In this document: positions 44,721 to 54,200 of the stretch, piece by piece
Layout: every line of letters begins with the position of its first letter
Position numbering within the stretch: position 1 is the first letter of the stretch
Assembly (NCBI GenBank): GCA_019925105.1
Contig: JAHGAU010000026.1
Location: 806,001 to 870,000 of the forward strand
Source: Niebla homalea
Taxonomy: Eukaryota > Ascomycota > Lecanoromycetes > Lecanorales > Ramalinaceae
Reading direction: 5' to 3'
DNA length: 64,000 nucleotides
The notes under the pieces: model-generated
What the model saw: the letters and a program-made list of their open reading frames with translations, nothing else
Databases searched by the model: none
What the model was told of the DNA's origin: nothing
Position numbers and translations under genes: made by a program

Positions 44721-45638
44721 TCAAGAATTATGGGGAAGACCATTTGTCAAGCGAGGTCTTCTTGTTTGATGCAGGTTCTGTCGTTTTCTTGATCCAGCTG
44801 TGATGTCTCGGGTGCTAGCTCCTCTCTGCTGATCATCTTGATGACGTCTATCATCATGCAACATTGCTATCTTTCTCCTTTTTGTGTCGTTGGCCTTGTC
44901 ATCAGACTCAGGCTCCGTTGGCCGCTCGTATGTCGAGTGCGAACGGGCGAGGAGATGGCGTATGTCATACTGTCTCCGAGACGCTGCTCGTGCAGGACCG
45001 TCTGGCAATGGTAGATCGCACCACAGGCATACGCGGCCCAAGTCCCCTTCATCGAGAGGGGCCTTGCATGCTTGTCCGTAACACTTGCCAATTTCATCTT
45101 TCGACCTGGCGTTCTGCATGGTCTTGCATTCCAAGCACAGATGACCATCCTTTGCTGAACATGCGCAGACGTCTCCGGCTCCGGAAGGGCCCAGTCCATA
45201 CACGCACTCACGCGTTCCTTGATCCAGGAGCTGTCTTCTTTGAGGCTGCCCGGTGCTCCAGCACTTGGCGCATAATCTGCGCGAGCGGTTATGGAACGTC
45301 ATCTCATTGGGCTTGCTGAAGGAGTCTCTGATAACACAGGCCTCGCAAATCGGGAAGGAGCAGATTCGACAGCTCCTAATTTTATGTTTCGTCGGTCTGT
45401 GGTGGGGTTCCGCACATCTGAGATCGCTTTTCGATTTGAGAGACTGCCAAAGAGCCGTTTCATGCTTGCCAATGTGAAGCTGAGGACTCTCATCCGTAGC
45501 AGGGAGCTTAAATCCATGCATTCTAGCCCGGTATTGGGAGCTCACCCGCGATAGCCTGACGACATCGCCCAAGCCCATATAAGGGACTATTTCTTCGAGG
45601 ATGGGGTAATTGCTAAGGAGATTGAACAGTGCCGGCAT
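44721..45638 (-). CDS. F-box-like protein with Cys-rich (probable zinc-binding) region
   Basis: Single exon from ATG 45638, 305 residues. The start MPALFNLLSNYPILEEIVPYMGLGDVVRLSRVSSQ is an F-box-like helix bundle, which would link the protein to Skp1 of an SCF ubiquitin ligase. Residues about 85-210 hold many paired cysteines: CRICSFPICEAC, LCAKCW, CVYGLG, CACS, LCLECK, CYGQAC and CLWCD, enough for two or three zinc sites. The basic C-terminal tail (KRRKIAMLHDDRRH, then RPRLTNGLPHNS) is low complexity. This layout (F-box plus Cys-rich tail) is frequent among uncharacterised Pezizomycotina proteins. Target unknown. Confidence 0.75.
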   Translation of the reverse strand: MPALFNLLSNYPILEEIVPYMGLGDVVRLSRVSSQYRARMHGFKLPATDESPQLHIGKHETALWQSLKSKSDLRCAEPHHRPTKHKIRSCRICSFPICEACVIRDSFSKPNEMTFHNRSRRLCAKCWSTGQPQRRQLLDQGTRECVYGLGPSGAGDVCACSAKDGHLCLECKTMQNARSKDEIGKCYGQACKAPLDEGDLGRVCLWCDLPLPDGPARAASRRQYDIRHLLARSHSTYERPTEPESDDKANDTKRRKIAMLHDDRRHQDDQQRGASTRDITAGSRKRQNLHQTRRPRLTNGLPHNS

Positions 45639-45988
45639 TGCTGAAACGGAAGTATGAGGATGAAAGGTGGTCCTATTCGAGTTTTGCAATGCTAGATGAA
45701 TGAGGCCGAAATCTCGCCCGAGAGTACGCGCGTGTCCAGCCGATGTTTACAGTCACATTGGAGAAAATGATGAATGTTTGAAGGAAATTTCAATGACCAT
45801 GTCAGCCTCGTCAACTCACGGGCAGCCAGCCTTGAAGTAGTTATGAACTGGGTGGGGAGGTGGGGCGAGGAACTAGCTATAGGCGGGAAGTCCCCGTAGG
45901 AAGCCTAGGGTTAGGTACCCATACTCCCACAGGAGTAGCATGCGGCCACGCTTAGGTACACTAGTCTTCCAAGTATATTCACCCGCTT
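45639..45988. other. Intergenic region
   Basis: 350 bases of normal composition between the F-box gene start and the stop codon of the broken CorA-like gene. Nothing else seen; this is the last normal intergenic DNA before the RIP-mutated part. Confidence 0.4.
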
Positions 45989-46400
45989 CTATTCCGCTTT
46001 CAACTGATTTGAAGGTGCCTTCTCCGTATCTGAAGGCATTTTTCGTCTTGCCTTCAGCGTAACTGCTTTGTTATAACCGCCCATGAAAATTAAACACAAG
46101 GTCGTCAAGGGAATGGTGATCGCTACGTACAACCACTCACTGTTGCTGATCGTAAGGATTGCCCGGCCATTGGCTCCTTGGGATGTACTGAAAAAGCCCA
46201 TGCCAAAGATACTGCTAACGAGGGAGGAGGGTAGGAAAAGCATCGACAAGATCTGAATGACGTACAATGCTCGGCTGTCTTGATGGGAAGCACGTGCGAT
46301 TTGGGTGGATTCGGTAGCCATTCTCAGATTCACCTTGAGGAGAGTGTCAGTGAGACGTTGCTAAGCCGGACCAGTGCTCACAAACTTCCGCGTCTCGTTG

Positions 46401-46405
46401 GTTAA
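46401..46405. repeat. Target-site duplication GTTAA, left copy
   Basis: GTTAA directly before the 5' LTR; the same five bases follow the 3' LTR at 51324-51328. Five base pairs is the usual duplication for Ty1/copia and Ty3/gypsy integrases. Confidence 0.9.
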
Positions 46406-46593
46406 TGTTGGAGTGTTGATGACTCCTCATGGTGTTATCCAGTGCATACACGTATTGACTTAGAAGTGTTATATATATTAAAGTACCTGGCCGTATATCT
46501 TAGAACGGCCGGAATCCTTTAGAGATAGATTTGCTCTTCCTATATATACCTAAATAACTAAATTAATAAATACGTTATATATTAATATTATTA
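46406..46593 (+). repeat. 5' LTR, 188 bp
   Basis: Starts TGTTGGAGTG; its end (attatta) corresponds to ATATCATCA in the 3' copy after RIP. The first about 65 bases keep CpA and TpG dinucleotides; the later part has lost nearly all. It contains the landmark cggccggaatcctttagaga, shared with the 3' LTR with transitions. Confidence 0.92.
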
Positions 46594-46609
46594 AGTTATA
46601 AGCCCGGCG
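46594..46609 (+). other. Primer-binding site for initiator tRNA-Met half-molecule
   Basis: Right after the 5' LTR stands agttataagcccggcg. Allowing for RIP G-to-A changes it is the complement of the anticodon stem-loop of initiator tRNA-Met (which contains GGGCUCAUAACC), not of a tRNA 3' end. Drosophila copia and related elements prime in this way from a cleaved tRNA. Confidence 0.7.
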
Positions 46610-49600
46610 TAATTATAATTATATATTAATATATATCCAAATAATTAATTTATTTATTAAATTAAAATATAACTTACCTATTATACTATATTAATTATAA
46701 TAATAATAATACTTTAAAAAGAAATAAATCTTTATAATACCGCTATTAATAAAAAGTAAATAAAGAAGGCTCAATAGGATATTAACCGATTATATTAAGG
46801 TAATAAAGTTAAAGGGATCGTTAAACTATATATTATAATATATAAATACTTAATCGGCCCTTATTATAATGAATATATAAAAAGTCGTTGAGGAAAATAT
46901 CCTTTAAGGTATCGACCCTATTACTTTATTAATAGAATTAAAGGTTAAAGTAACTAAAATATTATTTATTTTAAAAGAATAAAAGAAAGCTTATAATTAA
47001 ATATAGGCTATCCTTAGTATAATTATTAATAACGTAATCCGTTATTAAATTAAGGGGATTATAAATCTTTATTTAATTTAAAAAAAGCTTAAGTAACTTT
47101 ATATTATTAAAAATACAATAATTAAAGATTAAGTATTTTAATAATTATCTTATTTAAACTTATTTAAATATATAAGTTTATAGGAATACTTTTAAAAGCT
47201 TAAATAACTTTAAAATAAGCTTTTTAACTTTAAGGTTAATATATTGGATTAATAATATATTATATTCTTCCGGATAAAATTAAAAAAGAAATATAATATA
47301 TATATATTTTTACTGGAATAAATTATAAAGGGCAGAAATATTAAGATAGATATCGATAAACTTATTATTACTTTTATTAAGTATAACCGCTAACGATTTA
47401 ATATAAATAAAACCGTAAAAACAATATAGGCCTGAATTAATAATTATAATAAATAAAAAAAACCTAAGAATAATAAATTAAAAGAAAAGGATAAATATAT
47501 ATATTATAAGGGCTTATATAAGGTCGATAAATACTAATATAAATATCCCGATTAACGTTTAGACGGTTAAGAATTAAAGGATAAAAAACTTAACGTTAAA
47601 AAGGGTATAAAAAAAGCTAAATTAAATAAAGAAAAAACTATAATTATAAAGGCTTTTATTATAAAAGTTAATACTTTTATTTAAATTAATAAAATAATAT
47701 TAATAATAAAATATAACTTAATATTACCTTAATAAAAGCGAGCTTATTTTATTTTTAATATAATGGCTGATATTTACTATATATAAGATCGGACTCTTTT
47801 TATAAATTACCGATAAGTTAATAATATAAATATTAACTTCTAAATAAAGGGTATCTCTAATAATAAGGATATAAAGGTAATAAAGATCGGGACGATTACC
47901 TTATAATCGGTCCTTAATAATAAGGTAAAACCGATTAAGCTAATAAATATATAATACGTCTTTAAGATAAATAATAACCTTATTTCCTTTAAAGTTCTTA
48001 ATAAGAAGGGTTATAATATAGCCATAAGATAAGGACGGTAACGAGTCTTTAACTTAGATAACCGTAACGTTTTTATTAGATTAATTCTCGATTAAAGCCT
48101 AATAATAAAACTTTAATTTACGGTTATTAATAAGATATTAATAACTTACTCCTTAAGGCCGGTATTATAAGATTAGCTATATAAACGTTTCGCTTATTAT
48201 AAGATAAACGTTATTAAATAGGCCGTAAAGATTATTACCGGTATTAATAGGAAAAAGGCGGATTTACTTTAATTATAAGAATTAAAATACGATCTTTATA
48301 AATCGTATATTATAAGTAAATAAACGAGAATTTTATTATATTCTTATTATTATAAAGATTAGATTAAGCGTTTACTTAAAAAAGCTCGTTAATATTATAA
48401 TATTATTAGTAATAATAATATTATACGTATTATTAATAATTACCGTTACTATATATCCTTAATAATAATATTATAAATATAATATTTATTTATATAATTA
48501 AGGATTATAATAAGTTATTAAAAGTACTAAAAGAATACTTTATTAAAATAAAGGTTTAAAAGTATACCCCAGCTTATATCCATAGTAATAACGTGATTAT
48601 TATAGGTAATAAGTACGTTATATTATATAAAGATTTCGGACTATAATATAAAATAATAACCTTATATAATCTATATTAAAACGGTATTATTAAACGTGGC
48701 TTCCGGACTTACTTTAATAAAGTAAAATTAATTTTCTATATAATTAATATGCCTTAGAAACTTTGAAGTAAAGCTTTTATTTACTTAATTTATATAAAGA
48801 ATTAATTATTTATAAAGGTTATTAAGGGCGTAATATTACTTAAAGCTTAAATAATAAATAAACCTAATATTACTTATTTATATCTATTCAGGTATTTTAC
48901 GTATTATTATAAAGAGTTAAAAGTAAAAAAGCTTAAATATAAAAGTAAAAAATATAGATTTATAAGTTATAAAGCTTTAAATTAATATTAACTTTAAAGT
49001 CTTAAATCGAAGAAAATTATTATTTTAACTTATATTCGTTTTAATAAATAAATAACTATAATTAATAACGAAAAAAAGTATAATAATATTAACTGGGTAT
49101 TTATTAATATTATTATTAATAATAATAATAATAACGTTACCGACGTAAACGATAAGAAGGGTAATAATTTAAATTTAAATTCTTTAGGGGAAATTTAGTT
49201 AAATACTTTAAATTTGTTATATTTTTTAAATGCTGGAAATTTATTACCTTAATATAAGTCCGATAATAACGAAATTAACTTCTACTCCGTATATAAGGGT
49301 AAGAATTAAGGTAACGACGTTACCGGCTTAAGTAAGGATAATAAGAATACGCCTTTAAAACGTTAATTAAAAGGAGGAATACGTAAGGACTATAAGGTCC
49401 TTTTAGGAATAAGAATTAATAATAAAAAATAACTTTTATATATTTAAGAATTTATATTTTTATTTATAAAGCTTAGGGTATTATCTTAGTTGAAATATTA
49501 ATCCTACTTAACGTTTATAATACTTTAAAAGGCCCGGACGGTAAGAAGTAACTTAAAGTTTTTAAGATTGAGCTTAATTATATAAATATATAAAAGGTTT

Positions 49601-50059
49601 AAGAGCTTCTATTAATTCCATTAAATATAAAGCTTATATTAAGATAATAAGTATTATTATATAAATACGGACCTATAAAGAAGATTCTTCTATATAAGGT
49701 TTATTAAATAATAAAAGGATTCCGTTAATAATAAGGTAAGGACTATTTATTAATATTTTTAGCCGTAATAAAGTCTATAAGTTAACGTTTATTACTTATA
49801 ATTATAACTTAAGACAATTTTAAAATTAAAATAATCGATATTATATTAACTTTTCTTAAAGTTATTCTTAAAAACCGGATTTAAGTAAAATAATTATACG
49901 GTTTTATAAAGATTAAACCGAATAATAAGTAATTAATATATTATCTGTAAAAAGTATTATATAGTCTTAAATAGGTTTTACTTAAATAATACTTTATATT
50001 ACGTAAAATACTTAAATCTTTAGGATTTAACTATATAATTAAAGATTATTCTATATTTT

Positions 50060-50650
50060 ATTATTTTAATAAAAATATTACTTTTATTATCTATATAAAT
50101 AATATATTTATCGTTATTAAAAATAAATAAGTTATCCGGTAACTTAAAAACTCTTTTAAAGAGTACTTTTATCTAAAAAAGTTAAGGGATATTATATATT
50201 ATTTAAGTACAAACATTATATATAATTGATTTAATCGTTTAATTTATATTATTTAATTAATTTATATTAAACGGTTATTAAAATAAATAAATATAAAACT
50301 TTATCTCGATAAAAAACTATATATACCGATAATAAAGGGTATAATCTTAAAATAAATACTTAAAGGATATAAAATAATAGAAATAAAATAAAAGCTATAT
50401 ATATCTTTTATAGATATTTTATAGTAAATAACTTAAATAATATAATTTAACGTTCTTTTCTTTATTAATAAGTTAAAAAGCTTTATTATAAACCCAATAA
50501 CTATTTATATTAACGCGGTTAAACGTATAATTAAATATTTTAACTTAAGTTACGATATCGGTATATATTATAAGCTTATTAAGGGAAAGAGTAAGAAGTT
50601 CGTTAACTATATAAACGTATTTTATATTAACGTTAAAAAGACGTTTTAAT
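50060..50650 (+). pseudogene. Remnant of reverse transcriptase and RNase H region
   Basis: A frame near 50085-50115 reads as a Tyr-Ile-Asn-Asn-Ile core, what RIP would leave of the copia catalytic box. About 50 bases downstream a Leu-Lys-x-x-Phe segment and later an Ala-Val-Lys-Arg-Ile segment (about 50514) match the copia RT end and RNase H start. Only the outline is readable. Confidence 0.55.
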
Positions 50651-51127
50651 TTATATTAAATTATATTTTTAATATTAAAATAAACCTATTTTAACTTATT
50701 TTTATTAATAAAATATCGTAATTATTTTATTAATTAAATCCGAATATAATATGGTTTATAAAGTTATATAAAAGGCTTTTTTTTTGGCTTATTTCTTTAT
50801 AAAATAAACTACTTTAATAATAATATTTACCCCGTTATTTTACGAATTAATAATTAAGCGGCCATATGGATTATTAATATGCCGTCCGATTATAATTATA
50901 TTAAATATATCCGGAATTATTATTATATAGTTTATAAAATAATAATTAAAACCAAGGAATTTACCCTTAAGTAAGTTTTATCCAAAGAATAAATAACGGA
51001 TATACTTATTAAACCACTTAAATAAATAGAATTTATCTTTACCCGTAAGTTATTAAGTTTATACGCCGTATTAAAGGATAAGTAATAATGGATAAAATAA
51101 ATTACCAGTATTACCGTTATTATCATT

Positions 51128-51135
51128 AAAGGGAG
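51128..51135 (+). other. Polypurine tract
   Basis: AAAGGGAG directly before the 3' LTR, the primer for plus-strand DNA synthesis. Confidence 0.75.
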
Positions 51136-51323
51136 TATTAAAGTATTAATAACTCCTTATGGTATTATCCAGTATATATACGTATTAACTTAGACGTATT
51201 ATGTATATTAAAGCACTTAGCCGTATATCTCAGAACGGCCGGGATCCTTTGGAGATAGATTTGCTCTTCCTACACATACCTAGATAACTGAATCAATGAA
51301 TACGTTGCATACCAATATCATCA
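51136..51323 (+). repeat. 3' LTR, 188 bp
   Basis: Same length as the 5' LTR. Its first about 65 bases are RIP-mutated (tattaaagtattaataactcc against the 5' copy with six G in place of A), while its last about 110 bases keep CpA and TpG. It ends CATCA and is followed by GTTAA at 51324-51328. Confidence 0.92.
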
Positions 51324-52387
51324 GTTAACCATTGCAAAGCCTTCACTAACACCGATCTTGGACCTCTTGTTGTAGAGATTGCTGTAGGTACGGATAAGCT
51401 TTGCTTCTCTCAAGAACGAATTGAATGTTTCTAGAAGCGGTGCGCACAGCTCTGTTTCATCCCGCAGAGAGGCGCCTATCTCCATTTTGGAGTTGACCGC
51501 TGAATACCTGGTTTTCTCAAACCATTGATACTCTCTACTCAAATGCTCGAGTGTAGCATCAAGAATATCGTGGTCAGTAGGGATTTATTGGATCTGTCGC
51601 GAAAACGCTAAGAAGGTTTGTACCCTCTCCGTGTAATCGTTTGCTGATTTCAATTGCTGAGCTTTGAATTCCTAGAATTCCAATTGGTTTTGCAGGTATT
51701 AAGTGTACGGAAACGTTGAGCCAGGGCTGGAAGATTATTACTTGCCCATTCATATAGAGGACCCGAGAATTCCTGCAAGAAATCATATGTCATCAGTAGC
51801 AGATTTCTAGCAAAGTATGCATGGAGGATCATTGGATGTCGCAGTAGTTGTATGCCGCTTGCTCCCTGACAAATAGATCCGAAATTCTCTCTCATTGCAG
51901 GTGGCCATCCTAGCACGACAACATGTAACCTCTTGAACAGGTCGTAATTGGAGCATAGGGAGAATCGTCTCCGAGAAAGATCGCGGGCTGTCTCGTCGCC
52001 GTGGACCAAATTTGAACGGCTTACAGCAGAACACCATAGCTCTGTCATGATCATCAGTGCTCATAGTCTGACTGAGGCCAAAGGTCTAGACCACTTCTAT
52101 CACCTACCTTGTTGATGCGGCTTGTACGTCGTTTGATCAAACCGCGTGGCACTTCCTGGCATGTGCTGACGAGATATAAAGCCTGCAAATCGAGGGGAGA
52201 TGTCGAATGTCTCGAAAAGAGGAGGTCTGCTGAGGTGAGAGAAAGCTTCTCTCCCTTTGCACACGATCGACAAATCTGTATAGGAGCATGGAAAAGTGTT
52301 AGACTCGTTGAAAGATTATACCTTGAGCCATCTAGCTAGCCGCTCGCTTACGGGGGCGCCAGGTTACTTACACGACTCTTGTATCAT

Positions 52388-52770
52388 AGCTCCTAGGTTG
52401 GCTATCCTAAGGTACTAGTGATGCGTGTATTACCGTCAGAGCTTCAAGCTGACAGTAATTACCGTTTTGGGGCCAAAAAGGCCTTGTCAGACGGTAATTA
52501 CTGTAAGTTACGTGTATCTCACGTATTTCTGATTAATAATCCTCTTTTGGCCTATAATATTATTTTATTTTACCGTTGGAGGTCCGTAAAATCGTTCTTC
52601 CGTTACCGGCTTTTATCCAGATTTTCAACTTTCTTATATTATAAATTATCTGTAGGCGCTCTCGCAGCTGCTTCTGATCCCATTGGCTTAGGCCAGATAG
52701 GGCCTAGTACCCCTGGCTGCTTTAACTATATACATAAAGGCTTATTATTCTTTTTACGCTATTTTTAATC
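52388..52770. other. Transition zone with clustered inverted ATTACCGTC motifs
   Basis: Sequence composition changes here from normal to AT-rich. Arms ATTACCGTCAG (52429-52439) and CTGACAGTAAT (52449-52459) form an inverted repeat. A third inverted copy, CAGACGGTAAT, is at 52488-52498, and GGCC flanks five A at 52471-52482. The motif cluster may mark the end of a DNA transposon. A plus frame at 52418-52768 has a normal-composition patch (about 52650-52720) but no recognisable domain. Confidence 0.4.
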
Positions 52771-53189
52771 TCGCCCTTATCCTTTCCATTTTAAATAGTA
52801 TTCCTTATTAACCTTTTACTTTTATTATAAGCTTTAATTAATTATAAATTATTAATATTACCCCTTAAACGGAAATAATACTTTATTTAATAAGACCTAG
52901 GACATCGGATATATAAATAAAGACCGGAAGTAAATATAAAGAGGAAGGGCTTTATAATATTATCTTCCTATACTCTTTAACCATCTTTTTATACTTAATA
53001 ATATAAGATATTAATATAGATTAATATTTAAAGTTTTAATAATAATATTTTTATTTTTTTAAGTAATCTTAAATCGTATTTTAATAAATTACTTAAACCG
53101 TTTTAAGTATAAAAAGTTAAGAATTTAATTCTCTTTCTAAAGTTAAAAAGTAAAATAAAAAACCCGATCCTTTTTTTTTTTTTAATAAA

Positions 53190-53480
53190 GAATTTATCGA
53201 TTAATTATTAATAAAAAGTTAATTATACTTTATTAATAGCTTATTAAAGGTAAAAAGTAAAGTAAGAAATTTAATTCTTCTTTTTAATAAAGAGTTTATT
53301 AATTAATTATTAATAAGCCGATCGTCCTTTATCGGTAGCTTATTACGGACAGGAAAAAAAGCGGGAAACTTAATTCTTTTTTTTAATATAAGGTTTAATA
53401 ATTAATTATTAATAAGTCGGTCGTTCTTTATTAATAATTTATTAAAGGTAAAAAGAAAATTAAAAAATTATATTTAATTA
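53190..53480. repeat. Tandem repeat, about 100 bp unit, about 3 copies
   Basis: The marker ttaattattaataa recurs at 53201, 53303 and 53402 (spacing 102 and 99). Each time it is followed by a similar series: pyrimidine block, 'agcttatta', 'ggtaaaaag', then a T-run. Copies have diverged but keep the order. A partial copy may precede at 53100-53160. Confidence 0.65.
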
Positions 53481-53929
53481 TTAATTAAAATTTTATTATC
53501 CTTTATATTTTATTTTAATTAGCGTAAAGCCGGTAATATAAAAATTATAATTAATATTACTTTATACTTTAACGGAAGGTAAAAAAATAAACGTAAATTC
53601 CCTATAATATAAAAGATTAATGGGGAAAATACTATATTAAATCCTTTAACTTATAATAGTCCCCTTTATTATAATTATAATTACTTAACTTAATTAAAAA
53701 CTTTTACGATAAACGTATCCGTAAAAGCTATAAGGTTATCCTCGCGATATTAAGGTAAGTTTCGTTTCTAACTTAAGACCTTTATACTTAAAGGTATTTT
53801 ATATTAATTTTTAAACGTTAAGCCGGTAATAGACGATATATATAAATTAAATTTACGTATAATAATTTCAGTAAACGATTTTTTAAAGCTTATACCGTCT
53901 ATTATTATAAAAAAACTATATTAAAAAAA

Positions 53930-54200
53930 CGTAAAAAAAAAGGAATAATAAATATAAAATAGAGCCGAAAAACTCATAAAAAAAGGCCGATTAAGACGTA
54001 AAGAAAAGGGGATAATAAGTATAAAATAAAGCCGGAGGACTTATAAATAATAACCAATTAAACCGTAAAAGAAGGGGAATAATAATATAAGATAAAGTAG
54101 CTGGAGAATACGTAAAAAAAAAAGGGCAGAATAAAATATAAGAAGTAAAGGTTTTTAAGTATAAAATAAAGCCGGAAGATATATAAAAAAAACCGAATAA
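53930..54200. repeat. Tandem repeat, about 67 bp unit, about 4 copies
   Basis: The start cgtaaa recurs at 53930, 53997 and 54064 (period 67), and the inner marker taaaataaagccgga recurs 140 bases apart. Purine-rich on the plus strand, unlike the surroundings. Confidence 0.7.

Larger units (their letters stand above)
46406..51323 (+). mobile_element. Ty1/copia-type LTR retrotransposon, RIP-inactivated
   Basis: Complete structure of 4918 bp: two 188 bp LTRs starting TG and ending CA, GTTAA duplicated at both ends, primer-binding site after the 5' LTR, polypurine tract before the 3' LTR. The coding strand is plus, antisense to the broken CorA-like gene. No open frame survives. In all reading frames CpA is almost gone and stops abound. 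Degraded traces fit the copia order: a gag-type zinc knuckle near 47500-47565, the reverse-transcriptase catalytic box near 50090, the following RT segment near 50130-50210, and an RNase H segment near 50510-50650, just before the 3' end. Integrase, expected around 48.5 kb, was not recognised directly. It cannot move by itself. Confidence 0.9.
45989..52387 (-). pseudogene. CorA-like membrane protein gene, split by an LTR retrotransposon
   Basis: Family resembles fungal CorA-like cation-channel proteins. Read from the right: probable start ATG 52387 (16 nt exon 52387-52372), exon 52275-52108 (DISPRFAGFISRQHMPGSAT), exon from 52041 (ELWCSAVSRSNLV, then FARNLLLMTYDFLQEFSGPL). Next is a poorly defined junction near 51735-51660, and an exon ending at 51329 (YTERVQTFLAFSRQ, then EYQWFEKTRYSAVNSKMEIG, to GFAMVN). 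The coding sequence resumes beyond the retrotransposon at 46405-46386 (QRDAE), then a 52 nt intron (46385-46334) and the last exon 46333-45989. That exon has two membrane helices and the loop FGMGFFST, where GMN is changed to GMG. Besides the insertion there is an in-frame TAA at 51587-51585. The exons before and after the element join exactly in frame (GFAMVN to QRDAEVNLRM), which proves they were one gene. Confidence 0.82.

Noticed and set aside
50932..51126. Minus-strand 64-codon frame inside the retrotransposon
   Set aside because: Arises from AT-rich RIP sequence; antisense to the element and without any recognisable domain.
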